Shown: positions 8,661 through 19,635, counted from the stretch's first letter. The stretch is 64,000 bases of DNA from Solibacillus sp. FSL R7-0668 (GCF_038006205.1 NZ_JBBOUU010000001.1:994001-1058000); one strand, 5' to 3'. The notes: generated by a model not told the origin, from the sequence alone. Numbers and translations: made by a program.

Positions 8661-9614
8661 ATGACCATTCAATGGTTTCCGGGGCATATGGCGAAAGCGC
8701 GTCGTCAAGTATCTGAAAGCTTAAAGCTAGTGGATATCGTCTTTGAGCTAGTAGACGCACGCTTACCATTATCTTCACGTAACCCGATGATCGATGAAGT
8801 CATTCATCAAAAACCACGCTTACTGATTTTAAATAAACAAGATATGGCAGACGAAACGGAAACACGTCGCTGGATTCAATATTTCGCGGATAAAGGCTTT
8901 AAGGCTGTAGCTATTAACTCACTTGAGGGAAAAGGCTTACAGGCGGTAATAAAGGCTGCTCAGGAGATTTTAGCGGACAAATGGGAGCGTATGAAGGCGA
9001 AAGGCATGAAGCCACGTGCAATTCGAGCCATGATTGTTGGAATTCCAAACGTAGGAAAATCGACATTGATTAACCGTTTAGCAAAGAAAAATTTAGCGAA
9101 AACAGGAAATACACCAGGTGTTACAAAGGCACAGCAATGGATTAAAGTAGCGAAGGACATTGAGCTATTAGACACACCAGGTATTTTATGGCCGAAATTT
9201 GAAGACCAAGAAGTAGGCTATAAATTAGCGCTTACTGGTGCAATTAAGGATACGCTTACGAATATGGAAGATTTAGCAGTGTACGGCTTGAATTTTTTAG
9301 CCTTACATTATCCAGAGCGCATGGAAGAACGTTATCAAATGACAGCGATCAGTGAAGAATTAGTAGAAACATTTGATCATATCGGCAAATTACGCCGTGT
9401 ATTTGCTCAAGGTGGCGAAATTGATTATGATCAAGTAGCACTACTCATCGTACGTGATCTACGTGACCAAAACCTGGGGAAACTAACATTTGACTTTGTA
9501 GATGAGCAAATCGAAAAAGAGCAATTAGCGGAAGCAATCGAAAAAGAAAATGAAGAACGCCGCAAAAAAACAGCAGAAATTCGTCGTCATAGCCGTTTAC
9601 AAAATAAAGAATAA
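8661..9614 (+). CDS. rbgA: Ribosome biogenesis GTPase RbgA (YlqF)
   Basis: Circularly permuted GTPase needed for late 50S assembly. Motif order shows the permutation: G4 LNKQDMAD (~55) precedes G1 [15 protein letters not shown] (~128) and G3 DTPGILWPK (~170). The N terminus [15 protein letters not shown] is the family hallmark, and the C-terminal ~80 residues are helical and charged, as in the ANTAR-like RNA-binding domain. 317 aa is longer than B. subtilis (~282) by a Lys/Glu/Arg-rich tail. The RBS is GAGGAGG. No room for a promoter after the lepB terminator, so readthrough is likely. Confidence 0.95.
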   Translation: MTIQWFPGHMAKARRQVSESLKLVDIVFELVDARLPLSSRNPMIDEVIHQKPRLLILNKQDMADETETRRWIQYFADKGFKAVAINSLEGKGLQAVIKAAQEILADKWERMKAKGMKPRAIRAMIVGIPNVGKSTLINRLAKKNLAKTGNTPGVTKAQQWIKVAKDIELLDTPGILWPKFEDQEVGYKLALTGAIKDTLTNMEDLAVYGLNFLALHYPERMEERYQMTAISEELVETFDHIGKLRRVFAQGGEIDYDQVALLIVRDLRDQNLGKLTFDFVDEQIEKEQLAEAIEKENEERRKKTAEIRRHSRLQNKE

Positions 9615-9621
9615 TGAAACG

Positions 9622-9660
9622 AAAACCTTTTTCATTTATATGAGAAAGGTTTTTTCTTTT
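9622..9660 (+). terminator. Terminator after rbgA
   Basis: AAAACCTTT (9622-9630) pairs with AAAGGTTTT (9645-9653), with inner TCAT/ATGA pairing and a T-rich tail. AT-rich but well formed. A TATAAT lies at 9660, but no convincing -35 accompanies it. Confidence 0.75.
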
Positions 9661-9713
9661 ATAATGAAGAAAAATGTCGATATAACAGGTAATGAAAGAT
9701 TTGAGGGTTGAAG

Positions 9714-10487
9714 ATGAAAACAATAAAAGAAATTATACAAGCACTAAAGGAAGCAACAAAAGTAGAGCCGTGGATGACCGAAATCGAACAAGATGAGCGT
9801 GCAGGCGTTGTAAAGGCATGGGCACAATTTCACAAGCGTTTAGAAAAACAAGAGGCGTTGAAACAGGCACATCAGGCTAAGCTTGATTTTGATGCAAGCT
9901 ATTTACCACATAAAAATGCGTATATTGCTGGAACAGATGAAGCAGGCAGAGGACCATTAGCGGGACCGGTTGTAACAGCGGCTGTTATACTACCAAATAA
10001 TTGCATGGAATTATTGGGCGTAAACGATTCAAAGCAACTATCGAAGGAGAAGCGCAATGACTTTGCAAAACGTATTAAACAGCATGCCCTCTATTATGCC
10101 GTGCATTTTCAAAGTGCTGAAGAAATTGACCGCTTAAATATTTATGAGGCGACACGTCAATCCATGCTACAAAGTGTTGAAGCGTTAGAGGTCACACCGA
10201 GCTTCATTTTAGCGGATGCAATGACACTCCGTACAACGATTCCGCAAGCATCGATTATTAAAGGGGATGCGCAAAGCCTAGCGATTGCCGCTGCATCGAT
10301 TTTAGCGAAAACAGCGCGTGATGACTATATGGAAGCGCTTGATCAGGAATTTCCGCAATATGGCTTTGCGCAGCATGCTGGCTATGGAACGAAACAGCAT
10401 TTAGAGGCATTAGCAACATATGGCCCGACGATCCATCATCGTAAAACATTTGAACCAATTAAAACTATGATACAACAAAGGGAGTGA
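9714..10487 (+). CDS. rnhB: Ribonuclease HII
   Basis: Cleaves RNA in RNA-DNA hybrids and misincorporated ribonucleotides. The ATG at 9714 is preferred over an in-frame TTG at 9708, which touches the GAGGG SD. N-terminal ~70 residues form the substrate-binding extension of Bacillus RNase HII; the catalytic domain starts at YIAGTDEAGRGPLAGPV, with the Asp/Glu pair in DEAGRG and further acidic sites in VNDSKQLSKEKR and ILADAM. ASILAKTARD is the typical late motif. 257 aa is normal. ylqG follows after 5 nt. Confidence 0.95.
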   Translation: MKTIKEIIQALKEATKVEPWMTEIEQDERAGVVKAWAQFHKRLEKQEALKQAHQAKLDFDASYLPHKNAYIAGTDEAGRGPLAGPVVTAAVILPNNCMELLGVNDSKQLSKEKRNDFAKRIKQHALYYAVHFQSAEEIDRLNIYEATRQSMLQSVEALEVTPSFILADAMTLRTTIPQASIIKGDAQSLAIAAASILAKTARDDYMEALDQEFPQYGFAQHAGYGTKQHLEALATYGPTIHHRKTFEPIKTMIQQRE

Positions 10488-10492
10488 CTAGG

Positions 10493-12397
10493 ATGAATTC
10501 TACAGCCTTTAATCCAATACAAGTAAATGCTCAGCAAATAAGCGCCAATCAACCGCTATCATTGCGTCAAGACCAAGTATTCCATGGCACGATTAAGCAG
10601 CTCTACCCAGACCAAATGGCTGAAGTGCAAGTGGGAAATCAAAAGCTTATGGCCAAGCTTGAAGTCCCATTAAAAGTAGGCGATGCACACTTTTTTCAAG
10701 TGACTGCTACCAACCCACAAACAGAGCTAAAGGTAGTTACTGGACCGATGTCGCAAGCGATGTCACCTGCACAGCAAATGAATCAATTATTAGAAACGAT
10801 GAATTTACCAAAGTCTTCAGAAATGCAGCAAGTGTTGTCGCATTTTATGAAAGCACAGCTACCCATTTCAAAGGAGCAATTGCTGGCTGCTGAGAGCTGG
10901 ATGAAAAATTTGCCTGAAGGTGTAGATAAAAATAACGCCTTGCAAGCATTACAGCGCATGGTCGAATTAAAAATGCCATTTAATAGCACCGTGTTTCAGG
11001 CGTTAACACAAGGGACAAAAACAGATGGAATGTCAGCAAATTTAGCGAATTTAGCCCAGTTATTAGCCAATCAAACAGGCGGTAATGAGGCGTTGAAAAG
11101 TAGCTTGCTTCAGCAAATAAATGACCTAGCAAAGCCGCTAAACAATGAAACAGGCGGTGTTTTATTAGCACGTGCAGCCCAAACATTACTGGATCAATCT
11201 GCGCCAACGACAGCGAAATTACAAGCATTAGCCGCGTTAAAAGAGGCGGGTATCTTACCAAAACAAGCAACCTTGCAAAATTGGCAAAATATGAATCAGA
11301 CTGCATCCACTCAAAATGCATCAACGGCCGTCTTACCGACACAGGCAGGGCCAATGCGTCAGCAAATTGCCAGTACAGCGCCAGAGCAATTAAAACCGAT
11401 GCTGGACCAAGTAAAGGCGTGGGTGAATAATGAATCCTTATTAACTCAAAGTCAAAAGCAACAACTACAGCAGTTAATTTCTCGTTTTGAGAAAATTCCA
11501 CCGTCAAAGCAAGCGTTGGAAGTGTTTGCTAAACAGTTGCAGGAGCAGCTCACAAAAGCGTTTAGTGATAATTCAGCAACGCGTTTATTTACACAAAATG
11601 AACAGGGAATGTCGGCAAAAGATCAGTTAATGAGTTTAATTAAGCCAGATTCGAATGTCCCGTTAAACGATGCTTTACTACGGAATTTAGTGAAAGTCAC
11701 ACAGGATAGCCCACAGCCACAGATGCAAAGCGCACTGACACAGGCAGAGGCACAAGTGCAATCAGCAGCAGATAGTAAGGCGATGGAACAAGCGATCAAA
11801 ACTGTATTAAAAGGGCTAGGTGTGAGCTATGAGGCAACGTTAGCTAGTAAAGCAGGGGATGTGCAAGCGGTCGCACAGCAGATGAAGCCCCAGTTATTAG
11901 CGCTCATTCAAGATATGCAAACCCCTACAGCATTGCGTGATGCAGCTGAAACAGTTATGGCTCGATTGAATGGTATGCAGCTATCTTCGGGGGAAAATGG
12001 TCATCAGCATCAGCTGGTCATGCAAGTACCGTTAGAATTTTTCGGCAAAAAGATGGACGCAACCTTGCAGTGGAATGGTAGGATGAAGGATAATGGCAAA
12101 ATTGATGCCAATTTTGCTCGTGTTATGTTTTATTTAAATATGGAATCCTTACAGCAAACCGTCATTGACATGCAAGTACAAAATCGTGTCGTCATTATTA
12201 ATGTTTATAATGATCTCCCAAATCTAGATACGCTTGCGATGTCCTTAAAAGGGGCATTGAAGAGCGGTTTGGCAGAGAAAGAATATACATTATCAGGAGT
12301 ATTTATCAAACCGTTTGGTGAGCAGCATACGAAAACTGTCACCAAAAATTCAAATCAACCAGATGAGCAGCAAAGCGGGGTGGATATTCGCGTATGA
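10493..12397 (+). CDS. ylqG: FliK-like hook-length-control-domain protein YlqG
   Basis: A 634-aa Gln- and Leu-rich protein in the B. subtilis ylqG position. The N terminus and centre (about 1-470) are low complexity, Gln/Ala/Lys rich. The last ~130 residues resemble the FliK C-terminal domain: LVMQVPLEFFGKKMDATLQW, a repeat of small amphipathic strands, and VVIINVYNDLPNLDTLAMSL. The start is ATG 10493 after AAAGGGAG, not the GTG at 10484 inside the SD. It overlaps ylqH by 4 nt (ATGA). Cellular role unproven; pairing with an FlhB-like gene suggests an export-gate interaction (inference). Confidence 0.78.
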   Translation: MNSTAFNPIQVNAQQISANQPLSLRQDQVFHGTIKQLYPDQMAEVQVGNQKLMAKLEVPLKVGDAHFFQVTATNPQTELKVVTGPMSQAMSPAQQMNQLLETMNLPKSSEMQQVLSHFMKAQLPISKEQLLAAESWMKNLPEGVDKNNALQALQRMVELKMPFNSTVFQALTQGTKTDGMSANLANLAQLLANQTGGNEALKSSLLQQINDLAKPLNNETGGVLLARAAQTLLDQSAPTTAKLQALAALKEAGILPKQATLQNWQNMNQTASTQNASTAVLPTQAGPMRQQIASTAPEQLKPMLDQVKAWVNNESLLTQSQKQQLQQLISRFEKIPPSKQALEVFAKQLQEQLTKAFSDNSATRLFTQNEQGMSAKDQLMSLIKPDSNVPLNDALLRNLVKVTQDSPQPQMQSALTQAEAQVQSAADSKAMEQAIKTVLKGLGVSYEATLASKAGDVQAVAQQMKPQLLALIQDMQTPTALRDAAETVMARLNGMQLSSGENGHQHQLVMQVPLEFFGKKMDATLQWNGRMKDNGKIDANFARVMFYLNMESLQQTVIDMQVQNRVVIINVYNDLPNLDTLAMSLKGALKSGLAEKEYTLSGVFIKPFGEQHTKTVTKNSNQPDEQQSGVDIRV

Positions 12398-12705
12398 GCA
12401 ACAAAAAATATGTACGTAAAGAAGCCATTGCGTTATCCTATGATCCGCAAAAAAATAATGGCCCTACCGTTGTTGCGAAGGGAAAGGGTAAAATTGCGGA
12501 AAATATTTTAGAACAGGCAACACTTCATGATGTGCCGGTATATGAAGACCCAAACCTCGTAGAATTATTGGGACAGCTTGATTTAAATACATCTATTCCG
12601 GAAGAATTATACCAAGCAGTAGCGGAAGTATTTGCCTTTATCTATCATTTAGATGAAAAACATAAATTAACATCAAACAAGCAAAACGGTAGACTATTAA
12701 AGTAG
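12394..12705 (+). CDS. ylqH: FlhB C-terminal-domain homolog YlqH
   Basis: A 103-aa soluble protein that matches only the cytoplasmic end of FlhB. Aligned by eye with the FlhB of this window (from ~41450) it shares AIALSYD, VVAKGKGKIAENI, a HDVPVYED-type segment, and IPEELYQAVAEVFAFIY. The NPTH autocleavage motif of FlhB is absent (NNGPT at the equivalent site) and there is no membrane domain. Coupled to ylqG by ATGA overlap. The stop codon lies inside the terminator stem. Confidence 0.85.
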   Translation: MSNKKYVRKEAIALSYDPQKNNGPTVVAKGKGKIAENILEQATLHDVPVYEDPNLVELLGQLDLNTSIPEELYQAVAEVFAFIYHLDEKHKLTSNKQNGRLLK

Positions 12706-12719
12706 TTTGCCGTTTTTTT
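12684..12719 (+). terminator. Terminator overlapping the end of ylqH
   Basis: AAACGG/CCGTTT outer and AGACTA/TAGTTT inner arms (12 bp with one mismatch pair between) are followed by seven T. The ylqH TAG (12703-12705) is part of the 3' inner arm, so ribosomes finishing ylqH cover the stem. Confidence 0.88.
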
Positions 12720-12866
12720 AATTAAAAAGCATTATTTCAGCATACGGCGGTAAAATAAAGGTGTATAATGAACTTATGTTCAATATACTTTTTTGTTTAT
12801 TAGTAAAATTGTTTAAAGAGAATTTTCCGACATAAATAAAAGTAAAAAATGCAACTATGACAAATA

Positions 12867-12895
12867 TAGACATTATCAGAATTATTGTATAAAAT
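12867..12895 (+). promoter_or_regulatory. Promoter of sucCD
   Basis: TAGACA (12867-12872), 17 nt, TAAAAT (12890-12895); 49 bp before the sucC ATG. Upstream bases 12720-12866 are very AT rich. A weak CodY-like site (10/15) at 12821 is not strong enough to call. Confidence 0.65.
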
Positions 12896-12944
12896 AGATT
12901 ATGTTAGTAGAATAATGTCCAAATGTCCGATGGGAGGATGTATC

Positions 12945-14126
12945 ATGAATATCCATGAGTATCAAGGAAAAGAGATATTAAGAAAATACGGTGTCGCGGT
13001 TCCAAAGGGGAGCGTAGCGTTTTCACCAGACGAAGCTGTTAAAGTAGCAAAAGAGTTAGGCGCGAATGTAACGGTTGTCAAAGCACAAATTCACGCAGGT
13101 GGCCGAGGAAAAGCTGGCGGTGTAAAAATCGCGAAAAACTTAGAGGAAGTACGCTCATATGCAAAAGAATTACTAGGAAAAATTTTAGTAACGCACCAAA
13201 CAGGTCCTGAAGGTAAAGAGGTAAAGCGTCTTTATATAGAGGAAGGCTCGGATATTAAAAAAGAGTATTATTTAAGTTTAGTACTTGATCGCGCCACTTC
13301 TCGAGTAGTTATGATGGGCTCAGAAGAAGGTGGAATGGATATTGAAGAAGTAGCAGAGTCAAATCCTGAAAAAATCTTCAAAGAAGTGATTGACCCAGTA
13401 ACAGGATTGAATGCCTTCCAAGCGCGTCGCATGGCATTTAACATGAATATTCCTTCAAAATTAGTGAACAAAGCCGTTTCGCTAATGCTTGGAATTTACA
13501 AAGCGTTTATTGACAAAGATGCATCCACTGTAGAAATCAACCCATTAGTTGTAACGGGTGATGATCAAGTTGTTGCATTAGATGCAAAATTTAACTTCGA
13601 TTCAAATGCATTGTATCGTCAAAAGGATATCGTTGAATTACGTGACTTCGATGAGGAAGATCCAAAAGAAATCGAAGCTTCAAAATATGACTTAAGCTAT
13701 ATTTCACTAGATGGTAATATTGGCTGTATGGTTAATGGAGCAGGTCTTGCGATGGCAACAATGGATACCATTAGCTATTATGGCGGCTCACCGGCTAACT
13801 TCCTTGACGTTGGGGGCGGTGCTACAGCTGAAAAAGTAACAGAAGCATTTAAAATTATTTTATCAGACAAAAATGTTAAAGGGATTTTTGTTAACATTTT
13901 CGGTGGAATTATGAAATGTGACGTCATCGCAGAAGGTGTAATTACGGCTGCGAAAGAGGTCGGTTTAGCAGTGCCTTTAGTCGTTCGTTTAGAGGGAACA
14001 AACGTTGACTTAGGCAAAAAATTATTAAATGAATCAGGTTTAAATATTGTTGCTGCAGATTCAATGGCTGACGGTGCACAAAAAATTGTAAAATTAGTCG
14101 AAGCTGAAGGCGGGGTTATGGCATGA
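12945..14126 (+). CDS. sucC: Succinyl-CoA synthetase beta subunit
   Basis: With SucD converts succinyl-CoA + ADP/GDP + Pi to succinate + NTP in the TCA cycle. The true start is ATG 12945 after GGGAGG, giving [23 protein letters not shown]-grasp domain with [13 protein letters not shown]-terminal CoA-ligase domain with [15 protein letters not shown] and [10 protein letters not shown]. 393 aa is slightly longer than B. subtilis. It overlaps sucD by 4 nt (ATGA). Confidence 0.97.
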   Translation: MNIHEYQGKEILRKYGVAVPKGSVAFSPDEAVKVAKELGANVTVVKAQIHAGGRGKAGGVKIAKNLEEVRSYAKELLGKILVTHQTGPEGKEVKRLYIEEGSDIKKEYYLSLVLDRATSRVVMMGSEEGGMDIEEVAESNPEKIFKEVIDPVTGLNAFQARRMAFNMNIPSKLVNKAVSLMLGIYKAFIDKDASTVEINPLVVTGDDQVVALDAKFNFDSNALYRQKDIVELRDFDEEDPKEIEASKYDLSYISLDGNIGCMVNGAGLAMATMDTISYYGGSPANFLDVGGGATAEKVTEAFKIILSDKNVKGIFVNIFGGIMKCDVIAEGVITAAKEVGLAVPLVVRLEGTNVDLGKKLLNESGLNIVAADSMADGAQKIVKLVEAEGGVMA

Positions 14127-15025
14127 GCGTGTTCATTAACAAAGAGACAAAAGTAATCGTACAAGGGATTACAGGGGAAACAGCCCTATTCCATACAAAA
14201 CAAATGCTTGAATACGGAACAAAAATCGTTGCAGGGGTAACGCCAGGTAAGGGTGGACTTGAAATTGAAGGTGTTCCTGTATTCAATACAGTAGAAGAAG
14301 CAGTAAAAGCAACAGGTGCCAATGTATCCGTTATTTATGTACCAGCACCGTTTGCAGCGGATGCGATTGTCGAAGCGGTAGATGCAGGCTTAGATATGAC
14401 AATCTGTATTACAGAGCATATTCCAGTACTGGATATGGTAAAAGTAAAGCGCTATATGGAAGGCAAGAAAACGCGTTTAGTAGGACCAAACTGCCCAGGT
14501 GTGATTACGGCTGATGAATGTAAAATTGGTATTATGCCAGGCTATATTCATACAAAAGGTCATGTAGGGGTTGTATCACGCTCTGGTACATTAACTTATG
14601 AAGCGGTTCACCAACTGTCACAAGCGGGAATTGGTCAAACAACAGCAGTAGGTATCGGAGGGGACCCTGTAAACGGTACAAACTTCATCGATTGCTTAAA
14701 AGCATTCAATGAAGACCCTGAAACGTATGCCGTTGTTATGATTGGTGAAATCGGTGGTACAGCAGAGGAAGAAGCTGCTGAGTGGATTCAAGCAAATATG
14801 ACAAAACCGGTAGTAGGCTTCATTGGTGGTCAAACAGCGCCACCAGGTAAGCGCATGGGTCACGCAGGTGCGATTATTTCAGGTGGTAAAGGGACAGCAG
14901 CTGAAAAAATCAAAGCAATGAATGCAGCTGGTATTGAAGTTGCGCCAACACCTTCTGTTATTGGTGAAACTTTAATTAAAGTGATTAAAGAAAAAGGTCT
15001 ATACGAAGTTTGTAAGACGCATTAA
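14123..15025 (+). CDS. sucD: Succinyl-CoA synthetase alpha subunit
   Basis: Carries the CoA-binding Rossmann fold and the phosphorylated His. Visible: [28 protein letters not shown], the CoA/NPGT region [20 protein letters not shown], and the active-site His in [20 protein letters not shown]. 300 aa, normal size. Translationally coupled to sucC. A perfect terminator follows 5 nt after the stop. Confidence 0.98.
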   Translation: MSVFINKETKVIVQGITGETALFHTKQMLEYGTKIVAGVTPGKGGLEIEGVPVFNTVEEAVKATGANVSVIYVPAPFAADAIVEAVDAGLDMTICITEHIPVLDMVKVKRYMEGKKTRLVGPNCPGVITADECKIGIMPGYIHTKGHVGVVSRSGTLTYEAVHQLSQAGIGQTTAVGIGGDPVNGTNFIDCLKAFNEDPETYAVVMIGEIGGTAEEEAAEWIQANMTKPVVGFIGGQTAPPGKRMGHAGAIISGGKGTAAEKIKAMNAAGIEVAPTPSVIGETLIKVIKEKGLYEVCKTH

Positions 15026-15030
15026 AATAA

Positions 15031-15063
15031 AAGATGTAGCGAACGCCTCGCTACATCTTTTTC
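15031..15063 (+). terminator. Terminator after sucD
   Basis: Perfect 12-bp stem AAGATGTAGCGA (15031-15042) / TCGCTACATCTT (15048-15059), 5-nt loop and T-rich tail. Confidence 0.92.
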
Positions 15064-15094
15064 TATGAAGATATCAACGTCGTGTTGGTCCAAA

Positions 15095-15107
15095 GCCCCG
15101 GCGGATG
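15095..15107 (+). repeat. GC-rich dispersed 13-mer, copy 2
   Basis: GCCCCGGCGGATG in the sucD-dprA spacer; 12/13 identical to 3534-3546. The rest of the 137-bp spacer shows no convincing promoter. Confidence 0.35.
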
Positions 15108-15200
15108 TCACAGATTATTGTCGAATTTTGCTTACAAAACTTCCTCATTGAACAGAGCGGTCATTTAAATTTCTTCTATTTAAAATAAGGAGTGTTTAAT

Positions 15201-16094
15201 ATGACAAATTCTATGGACGAAAAATTATTAAGGCTTCATTATATTCACCCTCTACCTTGGCATAAAATCCAGCATTTATTGACACTTATTCCTGATTTAG
15301 ATGAGCTATGCAATGTATCACCGACTATTTTAGCGCTGCATTTAAATATTAAACAATCCACTGCGGTCTCTATCATTGAACTTTACAATAAAATGCAGGC
15401 GACATCTCTGCAGCCCTATTACGAAAAACATCAAATTAATGCGATACCCTATACAAGTGCATGCTATCCGCAGCGCTTAAAGGAACTGTTTGATCCGCCT
15501 GCCGTAATTTATGCAAAAGGGAATATTTCGCTATTACAAGAGCCGCGGATGATGGCGGTCATTGGGGCAAGAATTGCAACGAGCTATAGTGAAAATGCGT
15601 TAAAATTGCTAATACCACCCCTAATACAACAAGAATTTGTTATTGTCAGTGGACTTGCAAAAGGAGCAGATCGACTAGCACATGAGGCTGCAATACGATA
15701 TGGTGGCAAGACAATTGCTGTACTAGGGCATGGCTTATTTCATAGTTATCCAAAAGAAAATGATGAATTACATCGCTATATGACGGAGCATCAGCTAGTG
15801 ATGACTGAATATCCACCATATGTAGGTGTACAAAAGTGGCATTTTCCTGCACGTAACCGTATAATAAGCGGTTTAAGTGAAGCGTTACTGGTGACAGAAG
15901 CAAAATTAAAAAGCGGTACTTTAATTACGACAGAGCTTGCCCTCGAACAAGGGAAGGATGTCTTTGTAGTGCCAGGGAATATTTTTAGTGAGTTATCCCA
16001 AGGAACGAATAAATTGATCAAAGAAGGCGCCATTCCTGTATGGGATGGGCATCAAATGTTAGCTGAATTGCAAATGTTTTCAAGTTTTCGTTGA
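15201..16094 (+). CDS. dprA: DNA-processing protein DprA (Smf)
   Basis: Loads RecA on incoming single-stranded DNA during natural transformation. ATG 15201 is chosen (AAGGAGTG upstream); an in-frame start at 15192 lies in the SD. Short N-terminal helical domain to ~90, then the Rossmann-like fold with AVIGARIATSYS, VSGLAKGADRLAHEAAI, AVLGHGL, NRIISGLSEALLVTEA, and SGTLITTELALEQGKDVFVV. 297 aa matches B. subtilis. Presence of dprA is compatible with competence but not proof, as it is near universal. Confidence 0.95.
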   Translation: MTNSMDEKLLRLHYIHPLPWHKIQHLLTLIPDLDELCNVSPTILALHLNIKQSTAVSIIELYNKMQATSLQPYYEKHQINAIPYTSACYPQRLKELFDPPAVIYAKGNISLLQEPRMMAVIGARIATSYSENALKLLIPPLIQQEFVIVSGLAKGADRLAHEAAIRYGGKTIAVLGHGLFHSYPKENDELHRYMTEHQLVMTEYPPYVGVQKWHFPARNRIISGLSEALLVTEAKLKSGTLITTELALEQGKDVFVVPGNIFSELSQGTNKLIKEGAIPVWDGHQMLAELQMFSSFR

Positions 16095-16101
16095 AAAAAA
16101 G

Positions 16102-16130
16102 TTGCATTCTCCGCCAATCTGTTATACATT
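16102..16130 (+). promoter_or_regulatory. Candidate promoter of topA
   Basis: TTGCAT (16102-16107), 17 nt, TACATT (16125-16130), 89 bp before topA. GTTGCA (16101) and TGCAAC (16132) form a 6-bp inverted repeat around the whole element. A consensus TTGACA at 16159 has no matching -10. Confidence 0.4.
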
Positions 16131-16219
16131 TTGCAACAGGAAAAGCTTTAAAAAAACATTGACAAATTCATTTATCGTGAATTGAAGAAAATAACATACC
16201 TCTATAAGGAGGAAAACAG

Positions 16220-18304
16220 ATGGCAGATTATTTAGTAATTGTGGAATCACCTGCGAAGGCGAAAACAATTGAACGCTATTTAGGAAAAAAATATAAAGTA
16301 AAAGCATCAATCGGACATGTGCGTGATTTACCACGTAGTCAAATGGGGATTGATACAGAAAATAACTATGAACCAAAATATATTACGATTCGTGGAAAAG
16401 GGCCGGTCTTACAAGAATTAAAGACTGCAGCCAAAAAAGTCAAAAAGATTTATCTCGCGGCTGACCCCGATCGTGAAGGAGAAGCGATTGCTTGGCATTT
16501 GGCAAACGCTTTAAACGTTGATATTCACTCAGATTGTCGCGTTGTATTTAACGAGATTACAAAGGAAGCGATTTTAGAAAGCTTTAAGACTCCACGTCCG
16601 ATTAATATGGATTTAGTGGATGCACAGCAAGCGCGCCGTATTTTAGACCGCTTAGTAGGCTATAATATTAGCCCGATTCTTTGGAAAAAAGTAAAAAAAG
16701 GTTTATCAGCTGGTCGTGTGCAATCGGTCTCACTGCGATTAATTATTGATCGTGAAAATGAGATTAAAAGCTTTGAACCAGAAGAATACTGGTCAATTGA
16801 CGCATCGTTTGAAAAGGGCAAAAAAGAGTTTGAAGCCTTTTATTATGGTGATGGCAAAGAAAAAGTGAAGTTAACGAATGAAGAACAAGTAACGGCCGTA
16901 TTGAAAAACGTGAAAGGTTCGGATTTTGAAGTGATGAATGTCGTGAAAAAAGAACGTAAACGCAATGCGGCTCCTGCTTTTACAACATCTTCACTACAAC
17001 AAGAAGCAGCGCGTAAATTAAACTTCCGTGCTAAAAAGACGATGATGCTTGCGCAACAACTGTATGAAGGGATCGAGCTAAGCAAAAAAGAAGGCGCGGT
17101 TGGGTTGATTACGTATATGCGTACAGACTCAACACGTATTTCAGATACAGCAAAAACTGAGGCAATTTCATTTATTGAAGGAAAGTATGGTAAAGACTTC
17201 ATCGCACAAGAGCAAAAGCAAGTGAAGGCGAAAGCAAATGCACAAGATGCCCACGAAGCAATCCGTCCAACGAGTGCTATGCGTACACCAGAAGAGTTGA
17301 AGGCAATCCTTAGCCGAGATCAATTACGCTTATATCGTTTAATATGGGAACGCTTTATTGCGAGTCAAATGGCACCAGCAATATTAGATACTGTAACGGT
17401 AGACCTACAAAATAATGATGTCCTGTTCCGTGCGAATGGATCACAAGTGAAATTTGCAGGGTTTATGAAGCTTTATATCGAGGGTACTGACGATCAAACA
17501 GAAGAAACAAATAAGCTATTACCAGAAATGGCGATTGGCGATAAAGTGAAGTCGCTTGAAATCGAACCAAAACAACATTTCACGCAGCCACCACCACGCT
17601 ATTCAGAAGCGCGTTTAGTGAAAACGCTGGAAGAGCTAGGTATAGGTCGACCTTCTACGTATGCACCAACGCTTGATACCATTCAAAAGCGTGGTTATGT
17701 ACAGCTAGATGCGAAACGCTTTGTACCAACAGAGCTTGGTGAAATTGTCCACCAAGCAACATTAGAATTTTTCCCAGAGATTATCAACATCGAATTCACC
17801 GCACAAATGGAACATAATTTAGATGAAATCGAAGAAGGCATTACACAATGGGTGGATGTTATTGACGCATTTTATCAAGATTTTGAGCCCCGTGTGAAGT
17901 ATGCGGATGAAGCGATGGAAAAAATCGAAATTAAAGATGAACCAGCAGGTGAAGACTGTGAAAAATGTGGCGAGCCAATGGTATTTAAGCTTGGGCGCTA
18001 TGGCAAGTTTATGGCGTGTTCAGGCTTCCCAGATTGCCGCAATACAAAAGCAATCGTCAAGCCTATTGGGGTACAATGTCCAACATGTAAGGAAGGCGAA
18101 ATCGTAGAGCGTAAGTCAAAAACAAAACGTATTTTCTACGGTTGTAACCGCTATCCTGAATGTGACTTCGTATCATGGGATAAACCAATTAGTAGACCAT
18201 GTCCGAAATGTAGTGCATTATTAGTAGAGAAAAAATTGAAAAAAGGTGTTCAAATTCAATGTACAAACAGTGAATGTGACTATGAGGAAACACCATCACA
18301 ATAA
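16220..18304 (+). CDS. topA: DNA topoisomerase I
   Basis: Type IA topoisomerase that relaxes negative supercoils. TOPRIM domain at the N terminus ([32 protein letters not shown]), catalytic Tyr in [15 protein letters not shown] (~300), then [12 protein letters not shown]. The C terminus has three Cys4 zinc modules: CEKCGEP...CSGFPDC, CPTCKEG...CNRYPEC, CPKCSAL...CTNSEC. 694 aa is standard for Bacillus. The RBS is AAGGAGG. trmFO follows after 17 nt. Confidence 0.98.
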   Translation: MADYLVIVESPAKAKTIERYLGKKYKVKASIGHVRDLPRSQMGIDTENNYEPKYITIRGKGPVLQELKTAAKKVKKIYLAADPDREGEAIAWHLANALNVDIHSDCRVVFNEITKEAILESFKTPRPINMDLVDAQQARRILDRLVGYNISPILWKKVKKGLSAGRVQSVSLRLIIDRENEIKSFEPEEYWSIDASFEKGKKEFEAFYYGDGKEKVKLTNEEQVTAVLKNVKGSDFEVMNVVKKERKRNAAPAFTTSSLQQEAARKLNFRAKKTMMLAQQLYEGIELSKKEGAVGLITYMRTDSTRISDTAKTEAISFIEGKYGKDFIAQEQKQVKAKANAQDAHEAIRPTSAMRTPEELKAILSRDQLRLYRLIWERFIASQMAPAILDTVTVDLQNNDVLFRANGSQVKFAGFMKLYIEGTDDQTEETNKLLPEMAIGDKVKSLEIEPKQHFTQPPPRYSEARLVKTLEELGIGRPSTYAPTLDTIQKRGYVQLDAKRFVPTELGEIVHQATLEFFPEIINIEFTAQMEHNLDEIEEGITQWVDVIDAFYQDFEPRVKYADEAMEKIEIKDEPAGEDCEKCGEPMVFKLGRYGKFMACSGFPDCRNTKAIVKPIGVQCPTCKEGEIVERKSKTKRIFYGCNRYPECDFVSWDKPISRPCPKCSALLVEKKLKKGVQIQCTNSECDYEETPSQ

Positions 18305-18321
18305 GATTTGAGGTAACAACA

Positions 18322-19635
18322 ATGACACAACCAGTAGTAAATGTAATTGGTGCAGGTCTTGCTGGATCTGAAGCCGCTTGGCAAATTGCAAAGCGCGGCG
18401 TGAATGTTCGCCTATATGAAATGCGTCCAGTAAAGCAAACGCCGGCGCACCATACTGATAAATTTGCAGAGCTTGTATGCTCGAACTCCTTACGTGCAAA
18501 CGGCCTAACAAATGCAGTTGGCGTAATTAAAGAAGAAATGCGTAAACTAGATTCTGTCATTATGGCAGCAGCAGATAATTGTTCTGTACCAGCTGGTGGT
18601 GCATTAGCGGTAGACCGTCACGAGTTTGCAGGCTATGTAACCGAACATGTGAAAAACCATCCGTTAATTGAAGTGATTAACGAAGAAGTTACTGAAATTC
18701 CAGAGGGGATTACAGTCATTGCAACAGGTCCATTAACGTCTGAAGCACTAGCGAAAAAAATTCAAGGTCTAACGGGCGAAGATTATTTATACTTCTATGA
18801 TGCAGCAGCACCGATTATCGAAAAAGATTCGATCGATATGGACAAAGTATATTTAAAATCACGCTATGACAAAGGTGAAGCGGCCTACTTAAACTGCCCA
18901 ATGAACAAGGAAGAGTTCGATGCATTCCGCCAAGCATTAATTGAAGCAGAATGTGCTCCATTAAAAGAGTTCGAGAAAGAGAAGTATTTTGAAGGCTGTA
19001 TGCCGATCGAGGTAATGGCAGCACGTGGCGAAAAGACGATGACATTCGGTCCGATGAAGCCTGTTGGATTAGAAGATCCGAAAACAGACAAACGTCCATA
19101 TGCCGTTGTTCAATTACGTCAGGATGATGCAGCTGGAACGCTTTACAACTTAGTAGGCTTCCAAACGCATTTAAAATGGCCAGAACAAAAACGCGTATTC
19201 TCGATGATTCCAGGTTTAGAAAACTTAGAAATCGTTCGCTATGGCGTTATGCACCGTAACACATTCATCAACTCACCGAAAGTGTTAGCGCAAACATATC
19301 AATTAAAAGCACGTCCGAACCTGTTCTTCGCTGGTCAAATGACAGGTGTAGAAGGTTATGTAGAATCAGCTGGAAGTGGTTTAATCGCTGGAATCAATGC
19401 AGCTCGCATGGCATTAGGCCAAGAGCTACTCTACTTCCCGCATGAAACAGCACTTGGTTCGATGGCGCGCTATATTACACATACAGATGCGAAAAACTTC
19501 CAGCCGATGAATGTCAACTTTGGTATTTTCCCAGAGCTTGGTGAACGAATCAAATCAAAGCCAGAGCGCGCGGAAAAACATGCTACAAGAGCATTGGAAT
19601 CAATTCAGAATTTTATTAATACTCAGGTAATTTAA
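18322..19635 (+). CDS. trmFO: Folate-dependent tRNA-U54 methyltransferase TrmFO (Gid)
   Basis: FAD/5,10-methylene-THF enzyme forming m5U54 (T) in tRNA. The N-terminal dinucleotide-binding loop is [19 protein letters not shown], followed by LYEMRP and [12 protein letters not shown], hallmark Gid blocks. C-terminal [20 protein letters not shown] and GINAAR complete the FAD fold. 437 aa, full length. Cotranscribed with topA by spacing, as in B. subtilis. Confidence 0.97.
   Translation: MTQPVVNVIGAGLAGSEAAWQIAKRGVNVRLYEMRPVKQTPAHHTDKFAELVCSNSLRANGLTNAVGVIKEEMRKLDSVIMAAADNCSVPAGGALAVDRHEFAGYVTEHVKNHPLIEVINEEVTEIPEGITVIATGPLTSEALAKKIQGLTGEDYLYFYDAAAPIIEKDSIDMDKVYLKSRYDKGEAAYLNCPMNKEEFDAFRQALIEAECAPLKEFEKEKYFEGCMPIEVMAARGEKTMTFGPMKPVGLEDPKTDKRPYAVVQLRQDDAAGTLYNLVGFQTHLKWPEQKRVFSMIPGLENLEIVRYGVMHRNTFINSPKVLAQTYQLKARPNLFFAGQMTGVEGYVESAGSGLIAGINAARMALGQELLYFPHETALGSMARYITHTDAKNFQPMNVNFGIFPELGERIKSKPERAEKHATRALESIQNFINTQVI

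Noticed and set aside
10980-11507. 175-codon - strand frame inside ylqG
   Set aside because: Antisense to a low-complexity coding region; no SD or family resemblance.
12821-12835. CodY-box-like sequence upstream of sucC
   Set aside because: Only 10/15 matches, mainly in the left half; common by chance in AT-rich DNA.
16159-16164. Consensus TTGACA upstream of topA
   Set aside because: No -10-like hexamer at 16-18 nt; a different pair at 16102/16125 is better.
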